Shown here piece by piece: positions 1 through 6,682 of a stretch of 9,867 nt of DNA. The stretch covers positions 1 through 9,867 of the forward strand of contig RFJH01000282.1 in NCBI GenBank assembly GCA_003694975.1, read 5' to 3'. How positions within the stretch are numbered: the first letter of the stretch is position 1; each line of letters begins with the position of its first letter. Source of the DNA: Anaerolineae bacterium (GTDB lineage: Bacteria; Chloroflexota; Anaerolineae; Anaerolineales; Villigracilaceae). The translations under genes and the position numbers were made by a program. The notes under the pieces were generated by a model. The model was given only the letters and a program-made list of their open reading frames with translations, did not search any database and was not told where the DNA came from.

Positions 1-938
1 GTCGTATCACTGAAGTTCTCACGTCCGAAGATTTCCAGGAGGAAGCGGCCGAGTGCGAGCGGTCCCTCTCCGGTGAGAAAACGCCATGCGCGGCGAGGGA
101 AGGAAGGAGAGCGCTGCACGGGAATGGCTTCCGAGAAGATGAAATCACATTGGCGACGGTACTCGCTCTCCAGTTGACCCCAGTCCACCGTCGCGTCGTC
201 CTTCGCCTCGTAGAGCAGGCCGGCGGCGATTTGCAGTTTCGCGGGATGATTCCCGGCGAGTGCTTTGATTCTGCGACATTCTTCCTCGCTGAAGGGACGG
301 TCACAGCGCCGTCCAATATCCAGCAGGGCGTCCGTTTCCTGGGGGGTGAATTCGCCCAGAGGGAGCAGGTGAAAGATATTGAAAAAAGGCGAGGTGAGTT
401 TGCCTTGAAAAGCGAGTTGATCGAGAGGGGTTTTGGAGGCGGTGATCAGCCCCAGACGGTTGTTGGCGGCCAGGCTGCGCAGGCTATCGTAAAAGGCGTC
501 GGGAAATTCCTCGCGCCGACTGGTCAGATGCTCGAATTCGTCCAGGCAGAGCACGAGATAAGGCCCTTCCCGCCGATACCTCCGCTCCACGATCTCCTGA
601 AATTGTGCCAGCGATGGCTTCTCATCAACCGGCAGGTTCAGGCGGTGGAGGATATAACGTAGCAAGCCGGTCAGGGTGTGGCAGCGCGCGTCGTCCAGAT
701 CAATGAAGAGGATATGGTATTGTTCCGGTCGGCGAAGATAACGGGGATACACCTGCTGAATGTGAAAGAGAAGCGAGGATTTCCCGATTCGACGAGGCCC
801 CACTATCGAGACATGTTGCAGTTGGCCACTGTGCGCGGTCTCCAGGGCGTTGAAGATATGGCGCAATTCGTGCTCGCGTCCGATGAATTGGGCCGGGTCC
901 TCGATGCGGGGACCGAAGACAAAAGGATTGGGCATCAT
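1..938 (-). CDS. AAA-type P-loop ATPase, N-terminal part (cut by window edge)
   Basis: Reading the minus strand from the ATG at 938 gives an uninterrupted frame of 312 codons that runs off the left edge, so the C-terminus is missing. Visible motifs are a GRE box (residues 20-22, the start of many ORC1/archaeal-ATPase-like modules), Walker A GPRRIGKS (47-54), Walker B with acidic pair LVLCLDE (128-134), and a sensor-1-like stretch LITASKTPL. This order fits the AAA_16 / archaeal-ATPase-like group of STAND-related NTPases, which usually couple an ATP switch to a C-terminal effector or sensor region; that region lies outside the window, so the function is unknown. Two adjacent ATG codons (938 and 935) follow an AGGAGG at 945-940. 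The second has the better spacing (4 nt), so the true start may be 935. The gene is divergent from the arsR operon and has its own TATAAT element. Confidence 0.88.
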   Translation of the reverse strand, partial: MMPNPFVFGPRIEDPAQFIGREHELRHIFNALETAHSGQLQHVSIVGPRRIGKSSLLFHIQQVYPRYLRRPEQYHILFIDLDDARCHTLTGLLRYILHRLNLPVDEKPSLAQFQEIVERRYRREGPYLVLCLDEFEHLTSRREEFPDAFYDSLRSLAANNRLGLITASKTPLDQLAFQGKLTSPFFNIFHLLPLGEFTPQETDALLDIGRRCDRPFSEEECRRIKALAGNHPAKLQIAAGLLYEAKDDATVDWGQLESEYRRQCDFIFSEAIPVQRSPSFPRRAWRFLTGEGPLALGRFLLEIFGRENFSDT

Positions 939-967
939 CCCTCCTGGCGGATCAAAGGCGTACTCAG

Positions 968-973
968 ATTATA
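968..973 (-). promoter_or_regulatory. Putative -10 element for the AAA ATPase gene
   Basis: The minus strand reads TGTATAAT ending at 968, a perfect TATAAT hexamer. Transcription would start near 961, leaving a 23-nt leader that contains the GGAGG ribosome binding site. No convincing -35 box lies 16-18 nt upstream (TTCCCG at 18 nt is the best), so the element is supported mainly by its -10 match and its position. Confidence 0.5.
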
Positions 974-1174
974 CATGAGGAGCGGCGTGGGCGGGAAGGA
1001 TTTGCGCAGCGGCCAGGGCCTTTCAGTAATTGGACCTTGTAGCACAACCGCGAGCAATTGCGCCACACTCTCAATGCGGTTTGTATCGCTTTGCCCGCTG
1101 CACGTCCGCCTTCCAAGAGATGACACAGTTTTTTGGGTAGGCTGCTGAAAAACCCTGTCCTGCACGGCCTGTGT

Positions 1175-1203
1175 TTGACACGATCTCTTAATTAGATTAT
1201 TAT
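1175..1203 (+). promoter_or_regulatory. Sigma-70-type promoter of the arsR-ABC exporter operon
   Basis: A consensus -35 TTGACA (1175-1180) is separated by exactly 17 nt from a near-consensus -10 TATTAT (1198-1203). The expected start point, seven bases after the last -10 base, is 1210, which is the A of the ArsR ATG. The transcript is therefore predicted to be leaderless, consistent with the absence of any Shine-Dalgarno sequence upstream of that ATG. This is the best-formed promoter I found in the window. Confidence 0.8.
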
Positions 1204-1208
1204 CTAAT
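1191..1208 (+). promoter_or_regulatory. Palindromic operator overlapping the -10 box
   Basis: The sequence ATTAGAT-TATT-ATCTAAT is a perfect inverted repeat with 7-bp arms and a 4-nt spacer. It covers the whole -10 element and ends one base before the ArsR start codon. AT-rich dyads of this size in the promoter of their own gene are typical binding sites of ArsR/SmtB-type winged-helix dimers. The inferred role is autorepression: a bound dimer would block RNA polymerase. No second copy was seen in the other intergenic gaps. Confidence 0.72.
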
Positions 1209-1209
1209 C

Positions 1210-2250
1210 ATGCTGCGCTGGCATCTGAACACCACCTACGACCTGTTCATCAGCCTGTTCGTGCTGCACCGACCGAAGGGGTTTGGCCTGCGGGCATCCT
1301 GGGCGGCGGGGGTACGGCAGCGTCTGGAGAACGCGCAACGCGAGGCCCTGGAGCGTTTCCAGCAGATTGCGCCCGTCCCGTTGACGTGGCTGCCCGCCCT
1401 GCCGGAAGGCGGGGACGCGGCAGGCGGCCTGGACGCGCTGGAAGCCTTACCCCGCCAGGAGCGCTTTCGCGTTCTGTTCGTTCCATCCCATCTCGCGGCG
1501 GAAGTGCGTGCCGCCCTGGAAGCCCTGGGACGCAAAGAAGACCTGACGCCGGAGATGGAGAAGGCGCTGCGGACTCGCTACCGTCACAGCGGGCGCGCCC
1601 TCAAGCCGCAGGAGATGGAGACCCTGAGGGCGGTCTGGCAGGCGCCGGAGGCCAGTGTGGACGCCTATTGCGAGGCGCTGCGTGCCTATCACGAGGCGTT
1701 CTTCGCCGAAGAGGAAACGCGCATCCGTCCCTATCTGCGCGCGGCCATCGAGGAAGGTCGGGGGCTGGCGGAGAAACTGCCCCGAGCCGACCTGCTGATA
1801 CGCCTCTCGCGCGGCGTGCGCCTGGCCGCCCTGGAGACGGCCTCGGAACTCACGCTGGCGCCCTCGTTTTGGAGCACGCCCCTCATCTTCACCGACGCGC
1901 TGGGCAAAGGTGCCCACGTCATGGTCTTCGGGGCGCGCCCGGAGCACGTCGGCCTGATCCCCGGTGTGACCGTGCCGGATGAACTGGTCGGCAGTTTGAA
2001 GGCGCTGGCCGACCCCACCCGCCTGCGCATCCTGAAATACCTTTTGGACACCCCCGCCACGCCGACCGACCTGGCGCGTCACCTGCGCCTGCGCGCGCCG
2101 ACGGTCGTTCATCACCTGCGGGTGCTGCGCCTGGCCGGACTGGTGCAGATCACCATCGGCGAAGGGCACGAACGCCTCTATGCCCTGCGCCCGGAAGGTC
2201 TGCTGCACCTGCAACACTCCCTGACGAACTACCTCTCGCAACCCGAGTGA
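1210..2250 (+). CDS. ArsR-family winged-helix regulator with long N-terminal domain
   Basis: The protein has 346 residues, far longer than the roughly 100-120 of classical ArsR/SmtB repressors. The C-terminal part (about 258-346) is a clear ArsR-type winged helix: it begins with the LKALADPTRLRIL signature and continues through a helix-turn-helix (TPTDLARHLRLRAPTVVHHLRVL) and a wing. The first ~250 residues form a largely helical, Arg/Glu/Ala-rich region resembling the DUF5937-type domain found on some actinobacterial and Chloroflexota ArsR proteins; I infer a ligand-sensing or dimerisation role. No CxC-type metal site is seen in the HTH, so classical metal sensing is unlikely. The ATG at 1210 coincides with the predicted transcription start and has no Shine-Dalgarno. 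The gene sits 3 nt before the first exporter gene, so it very probably controls the exporter and itself. Confidence 0.88.
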   Translation: MLRWHLNTTYDLFISLFVLHRPKGFGLRASWAAGVRQRLENAQREALERFQQIAPVPLTWLPALPEGGDAAGGLDALEALPRQERFRVLFVPSHLAAEVRAALEALGRKEDLTPEMEKALRTRYRHSGRALKPQEMETLRAVWQAPEASVDAYCEALRAYHEAFFAEEETRIRPYLRAAIEEGRGLAEKLPRADLLIRLSRGVRLAALETASELTLAPSFWSTPLIFTDALGKGAHVMVFGARPEHVGLIPGVTVPDELVGSLKALADPTRLRILKYLLDTPATPTDLARHLRLRAPTVVHHLRVLRLAGLVQITIGEGHERLYALRPEGLLHLQHSLTNYLSQPE

Positions 2251-2253
2251 CCC

Positions 2254-4002
2254 ATGCGCTACATCCTGCGATTGCTCCCTGTTGTCCGTCCTTACCTCCC
2301 TCAACTGGTCTTCAACGCGTTGTTGCTGTTGACCGCCACCGCGCTGCAACTGGTCAGCCCGAAGGTCATTCAGAACGTGATTGACATCGGCCTGCTGGGC
2401 GACGACCGCGCCTACCTGCTGCGGGCGGCGCTGATTCTCTTCGGACTGGGCGCCGGCGCGGCGACCTTGAACCTGTTCCAGCGTTATCTCTCCGAGTGGG
2501 TCGCAGCCCACATCGGCTACGACCTGCGCAATCGCCTCTATGACCACATCCAGCACCTGCCCTTCAGTTACCAGGACCACGCCGAGACGGGACAGTTGAT
2601 CTCCCGCTCGATTGAAGATGTCCGTTCCATCGAACGTTTCGCCGGAGCGAACCTGATCGAACTCTCCCGCATCCTCGTGCTCCTGGTCAGCATTCTGATC
2701 ATCATGTTCGATACGAACACCCGCCTGGCCGCGCTGGCCGTTCTTCCCTTGATCCCCCTCTTCGCCCTGACCATCCACTTCGGCGACCGCGTCAGCGAAT
2801 TGTTCTTCCGCGTCGACCGCGCCCTGGGGGCCCTCTCCGCCCGTCTACAGGAGAACGTGACCGGAGTCCAGGTGGTGCGCGCCTTCGCCCGCGAACCGGA
2901 GGAGATCCACCATTTCCGGTCGCTGAACCGCGAACTCTTCAATGCCCGCCTGACCGTGATCGGCGAGTGGTCGCGCGTCATGCCCGCGACGCATTTCCTC
3001 ATCGCCCTGGGGACGATCCTCATCCTGTGGTTCGGCGGGCGCATGGCGATGCGCGGCGAGATGACCGTCGGCGAGGTGGTGGCTTTCAATTCCTATCTGG
3101 TCATGCTGGCCATGCCGGCGCGTCAACTGACCTGGCTGGTCAACTCGGCGGGCGAGGCCTCCGCCGGCGCGCGCCGCGTCTTCGAGGTGCTGGATGTGGA
3201 ACCGGAAATCCAGTCTCCGCCGAACGCCATCGTGCTGCCCACCCTGCGCGGCGAGGTGACTTTCGAGCACGTCTGGCTGCGCTACCAGGACGAGCGCCGT
3301 CATGCCCTGCGCGATATTCACATCCACATCCGCCCCAACCAGGTCGTCGCCTTGATCGGACAGACGGGCTCCGGCAAGACCTCGCTGGTGCACCTGATCC
3401 CGCGCTTTTACGACGTCACGCGCGGCGCGGTGCGCGTGGACGGTCACGACGTGCGCTCCGTAGACCTCGTCTCGTTGCGGCGACAGATCGGCATCGTGTT
3501 GCAGACCTCGCTCCTTTTCTCCGACACGGTGCGCGCCAACATCGCCTACGGGCGTCCCGAAGCGAGCCTGGACGAGGTGGTCGCCGCCGCGAAGGCCGCC
3601 CAGGCGCACGACTTCATCATGGCGCTGCCGCAGGGATATGAGACCGTCATCGGCGAGCGTGGCATCACCCTCTCCGGCGGGCAACGGCAGCGTGTGGCCA
3701 TCGCCCGCGCCCTGCTGATGGACCCACGCATCCTGATCCTGGATGACTCCACCTCCAGCGTTGACGCCGAGACCGAGCGCCTGATTCAAATCGCCCTGGA
3801 ACGCCTGATGGAAGGGCGCACCACGTTCGTCATCGCGCACCGCCTCTCCACCGTCCGCCGCGCCGACCTGATCCTGGTGATGGAAGACGGTCGCATCGTC
3901 CAGCGCGGGACGCACGAGGAACTCCTGGCGCAGGAGGGCCTCTACCGGCAAATCTACAACTTGCAGTTGCGCCGTGAAGAAGGCGTCCTGGAGGCCGTCT
4001 GA
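2254..4002 (+). CDS. ABC exporter half-transporter, subunit A (Asp at the Walker B catalytic position)
   Basis: This 582-residue protein is a type IV (ABCB/MsbA-like) half-transporter: a membrane domain with about six helices (roughly 15-295) fused to an ATPase domain (roughly 330-575). Visible motifs are Walker A GQTGSGKT (369-376), Q-loop IGIVLQTS, canonical signature LSGGQ (473-477), Walker B ILILDD (493-498), D-loop SSVD, and H-loop His529. The residue after the Walker B Asp497 is Asp498, where hydrolysing ABC proteins have Glu, so its own nucleotide site should be weakly active or inactive. Together with the next gene it should form a heterodimeric exporter in the cytoplasmic membrane. 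Substrate is unknown; drug, lipid or peptide export are all possible. The start lies 3 nt after the regulator's stop, and the stop overlaps the next start. Confidence 0.95.
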   Translation: MRYILRLLPVVRPYLPQLVFNALLLLTATALQLVSPKVIQNVIDIGLLGDDRAYLLRAALILFGLGAGAATLNLFQRYLSEWVAAHIGYDLRNRLYDHIQHLPFSYQDHAETGQLISRSIEDVRSIERFAGANLIELSRILVLLVSILIIMFDTNTRLAALAVLPLIPLFALTIHFGDRVSELFFRVDRALGALSARLQENVTGVQVVRAFAREPEEIHHFRSLNRELFNARLTVIGEWSRVMPATHFLIALGTILILWFGGRMAMRGEMTVGEVVAFNSYLVMLAMPARQLTWLVNSAGEASAGARRVFEVLDVEPEIQSPPNAIVLPTLRGEVTFEHVWLRYQDERRHALRDIHIHIRPNQVVALIGQTGSGKTSLVHLIPRFYDVTRGAVRVDGHDVRSVDLVSLRRQIGIVLQTSLLFSDTVRANIAYGRPEASLDEVVAAAKAAQAHDFIMALPQGYETVIGERGITLSGGQRQRVAIARALLMDPRILILDDSTSSVDAETERLIQIALERLMEGRTTFVIAHRLSTVRRADLILVMEDGRIVQRGTHEELLAQEGLYRQIYNLQLRREEGVLEAV

Positions 4003-5834
4003 TGCTTTCGCTGTTTCGTGGCATCCGCTCCGATATCACCCCTCCGCCGTATGTCCTGCGGAGCGAAGCACGCTATGCACAGGGGTACAACCCTCGCGTG
4101 GCGCGGCGGCTGATAGCCTTCGTGCGTCCCTATGCGAAGACGATGCTCCTCTCGCTGGTGCTCATGCTCGGCGCGACGGCGGCCTCGGTCTCCGGGCCGT
4201 ACTTCGTCAAGATTGCCATTGACCAGGGCATCGAGGCGGGGAACGTGGTCACGTTGCGAAACGCCATGGCCCTTTACCTGGGCGTGGCGCTGATTCAGTG
4301 GGTCTTCACGTACCTGCGCGTCAACCTGATGGCGCGCGCCGGACAATCGGTGATTTACGATCTGCGCAACCGTCTCTTCGAGCACCTTCAGGCGCTTTCG
4401 CTGAGTTTCTTCACCCGCTATAGTGTTGGTCGGGTGATCACGCGCGTCATCAACGATGTCGGCACGCTACGGCAGTTCATCACCTGGGCGGTGCTTGCCA
4501 TCGCCCGCGATCTCTTCGCCATCCTCGGCGTGGTGGTCGCGATGATGAGCATGAACGCCCGTCTTTCGCTGATGACCTTCTCTGTGCTCCCGCTGATGGC
4601 CGTGGCGACGGCCCTCTTCCGGCGTGCGGCGCGCCGACAGTACCGCAAAGTGCGGGCGGCGGTCTCGTGGGTCAACTCCGTCCTGGCGGAGAACATCAAC
4701 GGGGTGCGCGTCGTGCAGGCGTTCTCCCGTCAGGAGTACAACTACCGCCACTTCAGCCAGACGGTCAACCGCTATCATCTCGAACGCACGCTTGATGCGG
4801 CGCGCGTCTCGGCGTTCTTTTCCCCCGTCGTTGACCTTCTGGGCGCGGTGGCGACCTTCCTGGTGGTCTACCTGGGCGGCGCGGCGGTCCTGGGCGAACG
4901 CGTTACGCCCGGCGTGCTGGTCGCCTTCGTCCTCTACATCGGGCGTTTCTTCGATCCCATCCGTGACCTGAGCCGTCGCTTCGACACCCTACAATCCACC
5001 CTCGTAGGTGGGGAACGCATCCTTCAATTGCTGGATACGCCCGTGGAAGTGCAGGACGCGCCCGACGCCGTTGACCTGCCGCCGATTCGCGGCGAGGTAC
5101 GCTTCGAGCGCGTCTCGTTCTATTACAGCGACGACCCGGACACGCCCGTGCTCCGCGACGTGGACCTGCACGTCCGCCCCGGCGAGACGGTCGCCCTGGT
5201 CGGCGAGACCGGCGCGGGGAAGACCACGATGATCAAACTCCTGGCGCGTTTCTACGACCCGACCGAGGGGCGCGTCCTGGTGGACGGTTACGACCTGCGC
5301 ACCGTGACCCAGCACTCGTTGCGGCGTCAGATGGGGATCGTGCTGCAGGAGCCGTTCCTGTTCAACGGCACGGTGAAGGAGAACATCCTGTTCGGGCGTC
5401 CTGAGGCCTCGGATGACGAGGTGGTCGCCGCGGCGCGAGCGGTCGGCGCGCACGAGTTCATCCGGCAAATGCGCCGGGGGTACGATACGCCGGTCGCCGA
5501 GGGCGGCGTGTTGCTCTCCGTCGGGCAGCGACAGTTGATTTCCTTCGCCCGCGCCCTCCTCGCCGATCCGCGCATCCTGATCCTGGACGAGGCGACCTCC
5601 AGCGTGGATACCCAGACGGAGCAGATCATCCAGCGCGCCCTGGCGCGCCTGCTGAAGGGACGCACGGCGTTCGTCATCGCGCACCGCCTCTCCACCATCA
5701 CCCACGCCGACCGCATCGTGGTGCTCCACGACGGTCGCATCGTGGAGCAGGGCACGCATGGGGAACTTCTGGCGCGGCAGGGAATGTACTACCGCCTGTA
5801 TCGCGCCCTGGGCGGGGTAAGCACCGCTGCATAG
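4002..5834 (+). CDS. ABC exporter half-transporter, subunit B (LSVGQ signature)
   Basis: This 610-residue ABCB-like half-transporter has about 30 extra N-terminal residues before the first membrane helix, then a six-helix membrane domain (roughly 40-325) and an ATPase domain (roughly 365-605). Motifs are Walker A GETGAGKT (401-408), Q-loop MGIVLQEP, signature LSVGQ (505-509) where LSGGQ is canonical, Walker B ILILDE with the catalytic Glu530, D-loop SSVD, and H-loop His561. The pattern complements subunit A: Walker A/B from this subunit plus the intact signature of subunit A make the consensus hydrolytic site, and the other pairing makes the degenerate site. This is the arrangement known for TM287/288, BmrCD and LmrCD-type exporters. 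The start overlaps the upstream stop by one base (TGATG), implying translational coupling and balanced expression. Confidence 0.95.
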   Translation: MLSLFRGIRSDITPPPYVLRSEARYAQGYNPRVARRLIAFVRPYAKTMLLSLVLMLGATAASVSGPYFVKIAIDQGIEAGNVVTLRNAMALYLGVALIQWVFTYLRVNLMARAGQSVIYDLRNRLFEHLQALSLSFFTRYSVGRVITRVINDVGTLRQFITWAVLAIARDLFAILGVVVAMMSMNARLSLMTFSVLPLMAVATALFRRAARRQYRKVRAAVSWVNSVLAENINGVRVVQAFSRQEYNYRHFSQTVNRYHLERTLDAARVSAFFSPVVDLLGAVATFLVVYLGGAAVLGERVTPGVLVAFVLYIGRFFDPIRDLSRRFDTLQSTLVGGERILQLLDTPVEVQDAPDAVDLPPIRGEVRFERVSFYYSDDPDTPVLRDVDLHVRPGETVALVGETGAGKTTMIKLLARFYDPTEGRVLVDGYDLRTVTQHSLRRQMGIVLQEPFLFNGTVKENILFGRPEASDDEVVAAARAVGAHEFIRQMRRGYDTPVAEGGVLLSVGQRQLISFARALLADPRILILDEATSSVDTQTEQIIQRALARLLKGRTAFVIAHRLSTITHADRIVVLHDGRIVEQGTHGELLARQGMYYRLYRALGGVSTAA

Positions 5835-6066
5835 CCCTGCATGTGCGCGCGAATGCTGTCGGAGAAATTTTCCAAAGATAGCCAGAGCACTTCTCACGCT
5901 GCCATGTCGAGCATCGCATAGTCGAGGGGTAGCGCTTCGACCAGACCGCCTTGCTTGCGGCGGCTCCGCCCAGCGCGAAACGCCGCGTCGAGCGGAGCGC
6001 AGCGTAGTCGAGACCGCCGCGTCGAGCAGCAAGGCCGCGAAGCGAGCAGTGGGGTAAAATAAAGGA
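5835..6066. other. Intergenic region with GTCGAG-containing repeats
   Basis: This gap of 232 bases separates the exporter operon from the sigma operon and holds no gene I can support. I see no strong terminator after 5834. Its right half (about 5900-6045) is rich in short repeats described separately. The last bases carry TAAAAT (6055-6060) and AAAGGAG just before the sigma-factor start. Confidence 0.6.
5906..6027. repeat. Cluster of short GTCGAG-type repeats
   Basis: GTCGAG occurs five times within 122 bases (5906, 5921, 5987, 6007, 6021), and its inverse TTCGAC lies at 5937. The 13-mer CGCCGCGTCGAGC occurs twice (5981-5993 and 6015-6027), and AGACCGCC occurs at 5943 and 6011. The copies alternate with GAGCG/AGCGTAG-like words. 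This resembles dispersed intergenic repeats made of TCGAG and AGCGNAG units that occur in many high-GC genomes. The irregular spacing and lack of uniform spacers rule out a CRISPR array. Confidence 0.65.
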
Positions 6067-6645
6067 GTGAGCCAATCTGTTGCTGAGGAGAGTGAACTCG
6101 TGCGCCGCGTTGCGCGTGGCGACCAGGAGGCCTTCCTGGAACTTTACGAGCGCTACGCCGCCCGTGTCCACGCGCTGACGCTGCGTATCCTGGGCGATTC
6201 GATGCTGGCCGAGGAGGCCACGCAGGATACCTTCCTGAAACTCTGGAGCCGCGCCCGACAGTACGTGGCCGCGCGCGGCTCGTTCCTCACCTGGCTGCTG
6301 ACCATCGCCCGTCACACCGCCCTGGACCGTCTGCGCCTGGAAGGGCGTCGTCCCCTCCTCTCCTGCGAGGATGACCCGGAGGAGACCTGGAACTCCCTGC
6401 CCGATGAACAGACGGCCTCCGACGAGGCGCGCTGGCGCAGCCTGTATTTCGCCGTGCGCGCCCTGCCGGAGGAACAACGCCAGGTCATCGAACTGGCATA
6501 TTACGGGGGCTTGAGCCAGAGCCAGATCGCCGAGGTCCTCGGCTGGCCGCTCGGCACGGTCAAAACGCGATTGCGCGCCGCCATGCAAACGCTACGCGCA
6601 CAATGGCTACCCCAAAAAGACGAAAATCCAAAGGGCGCTCTATAA
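6067..6645 (+). CDS. ECF (group 4) RNA polymerase sigma factor
   Basis: This 192-residue protein has the compact two-domain ECF layout. Region 2 (about 24-90) contains the core-binding and -10-recognition helices, including LYERYAARV, AEEATQDTFLKLW and FLTWLLTIARHTALDRLR. An acidic linker (about 95-127) follows, then region 4 (about 128-180) with LPEEQRQVIELAYYGGLSQSQIAEVLGWPLGTVKTRL, a typical -35-binding helix-turn-helix. It should redirect RNA polymerase to a small stress regulon when released by the anti-sigma factor encoded next, 37 nt downstream. The start is uncertain: GTG at 6067 has an abutting AAAGGAG, whereas GTG at 6100 has GAGGAG at a better 9-nt spacing but loses the family-typical ELVRR beginning. 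If TAAAAT (6055-6060) is the -10 box, transcription would begin at 6067, favouring a leaderless GTG start. Confidence 0.93.
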   Translation: MSQSVAEESELVRRVARGDQEAFLELYERYAARVHALTLRILGDSMLAEEATQDTFLKLWSRARQYVAARGSFLTWLLTIARHTALDRLRLEGRRPLLSCEDDPEETWNSLPDEQTASDEARWRSLYFAVRALPEEQRQVIELAYYGGLSQSQIAEVLGWPLGTVKTRLRAAMQTLRAQWLPQKDENPKGAL

Positions 6646-6682
6646 ACGTATTCCAGAATAGAAGAAGTATCTCAGGTGACCG

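Noticed and set aside
150..1148. Two plus-strand frames (150-662 and 678-1148) that look like separate genes
   Set aside because: They lie opposite the minus-strand ATPase, which has intact Walker A, Walker B and GRE motifs in a single frame. The plus-strand translations show no recognisable domain.
1132..1160. Possible insertion-sequence end (GGCTGCTGAAAAACC beside TTTTTTGGG)
   Set aside because: The words recall the termini of some transposase elements, but there is no matching opposite end, no target duplication and no transposase fragment in the window.
935..1165. A 76-codon minus-strand frame ending in an ATGA overlap with the ATPase start
   Set aside because: The overlap is suggestive, but the product has no domain, no ribosome binding site was evident, and the TATAAT element at 973-968 lies within it. 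It also starts across a region that looks non-coding.
1447..2778. A 443-codon minus-strand frame across the regulator and exporter genes
   Set aside because: It is Gln/Arg/Gly/Asp-rich low-information sequence antisense to genes with clear domains, a common artefact of high-GC third positions.
5906..6027. CRISPR-like array
   Set aside because: Repeat words are only 6-13 bp, irregularly spaced, with no uniform unique spacers and no cas gene nearby.
5698..6588. A minus-strand frame crossing the repeat-rich gap
   Set aside because: It spans antisense exporter sequence, the repeats and antisense sigma-factor sequence without a continuous domain.
6649..6660. TATTC-CA-GAATA dyad between sigma and anti-sigma genes
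   Set aside because: The arms are only 5 bp and AT-rich in a 37-nt gap; it is too short to separate from chance without comparative data.
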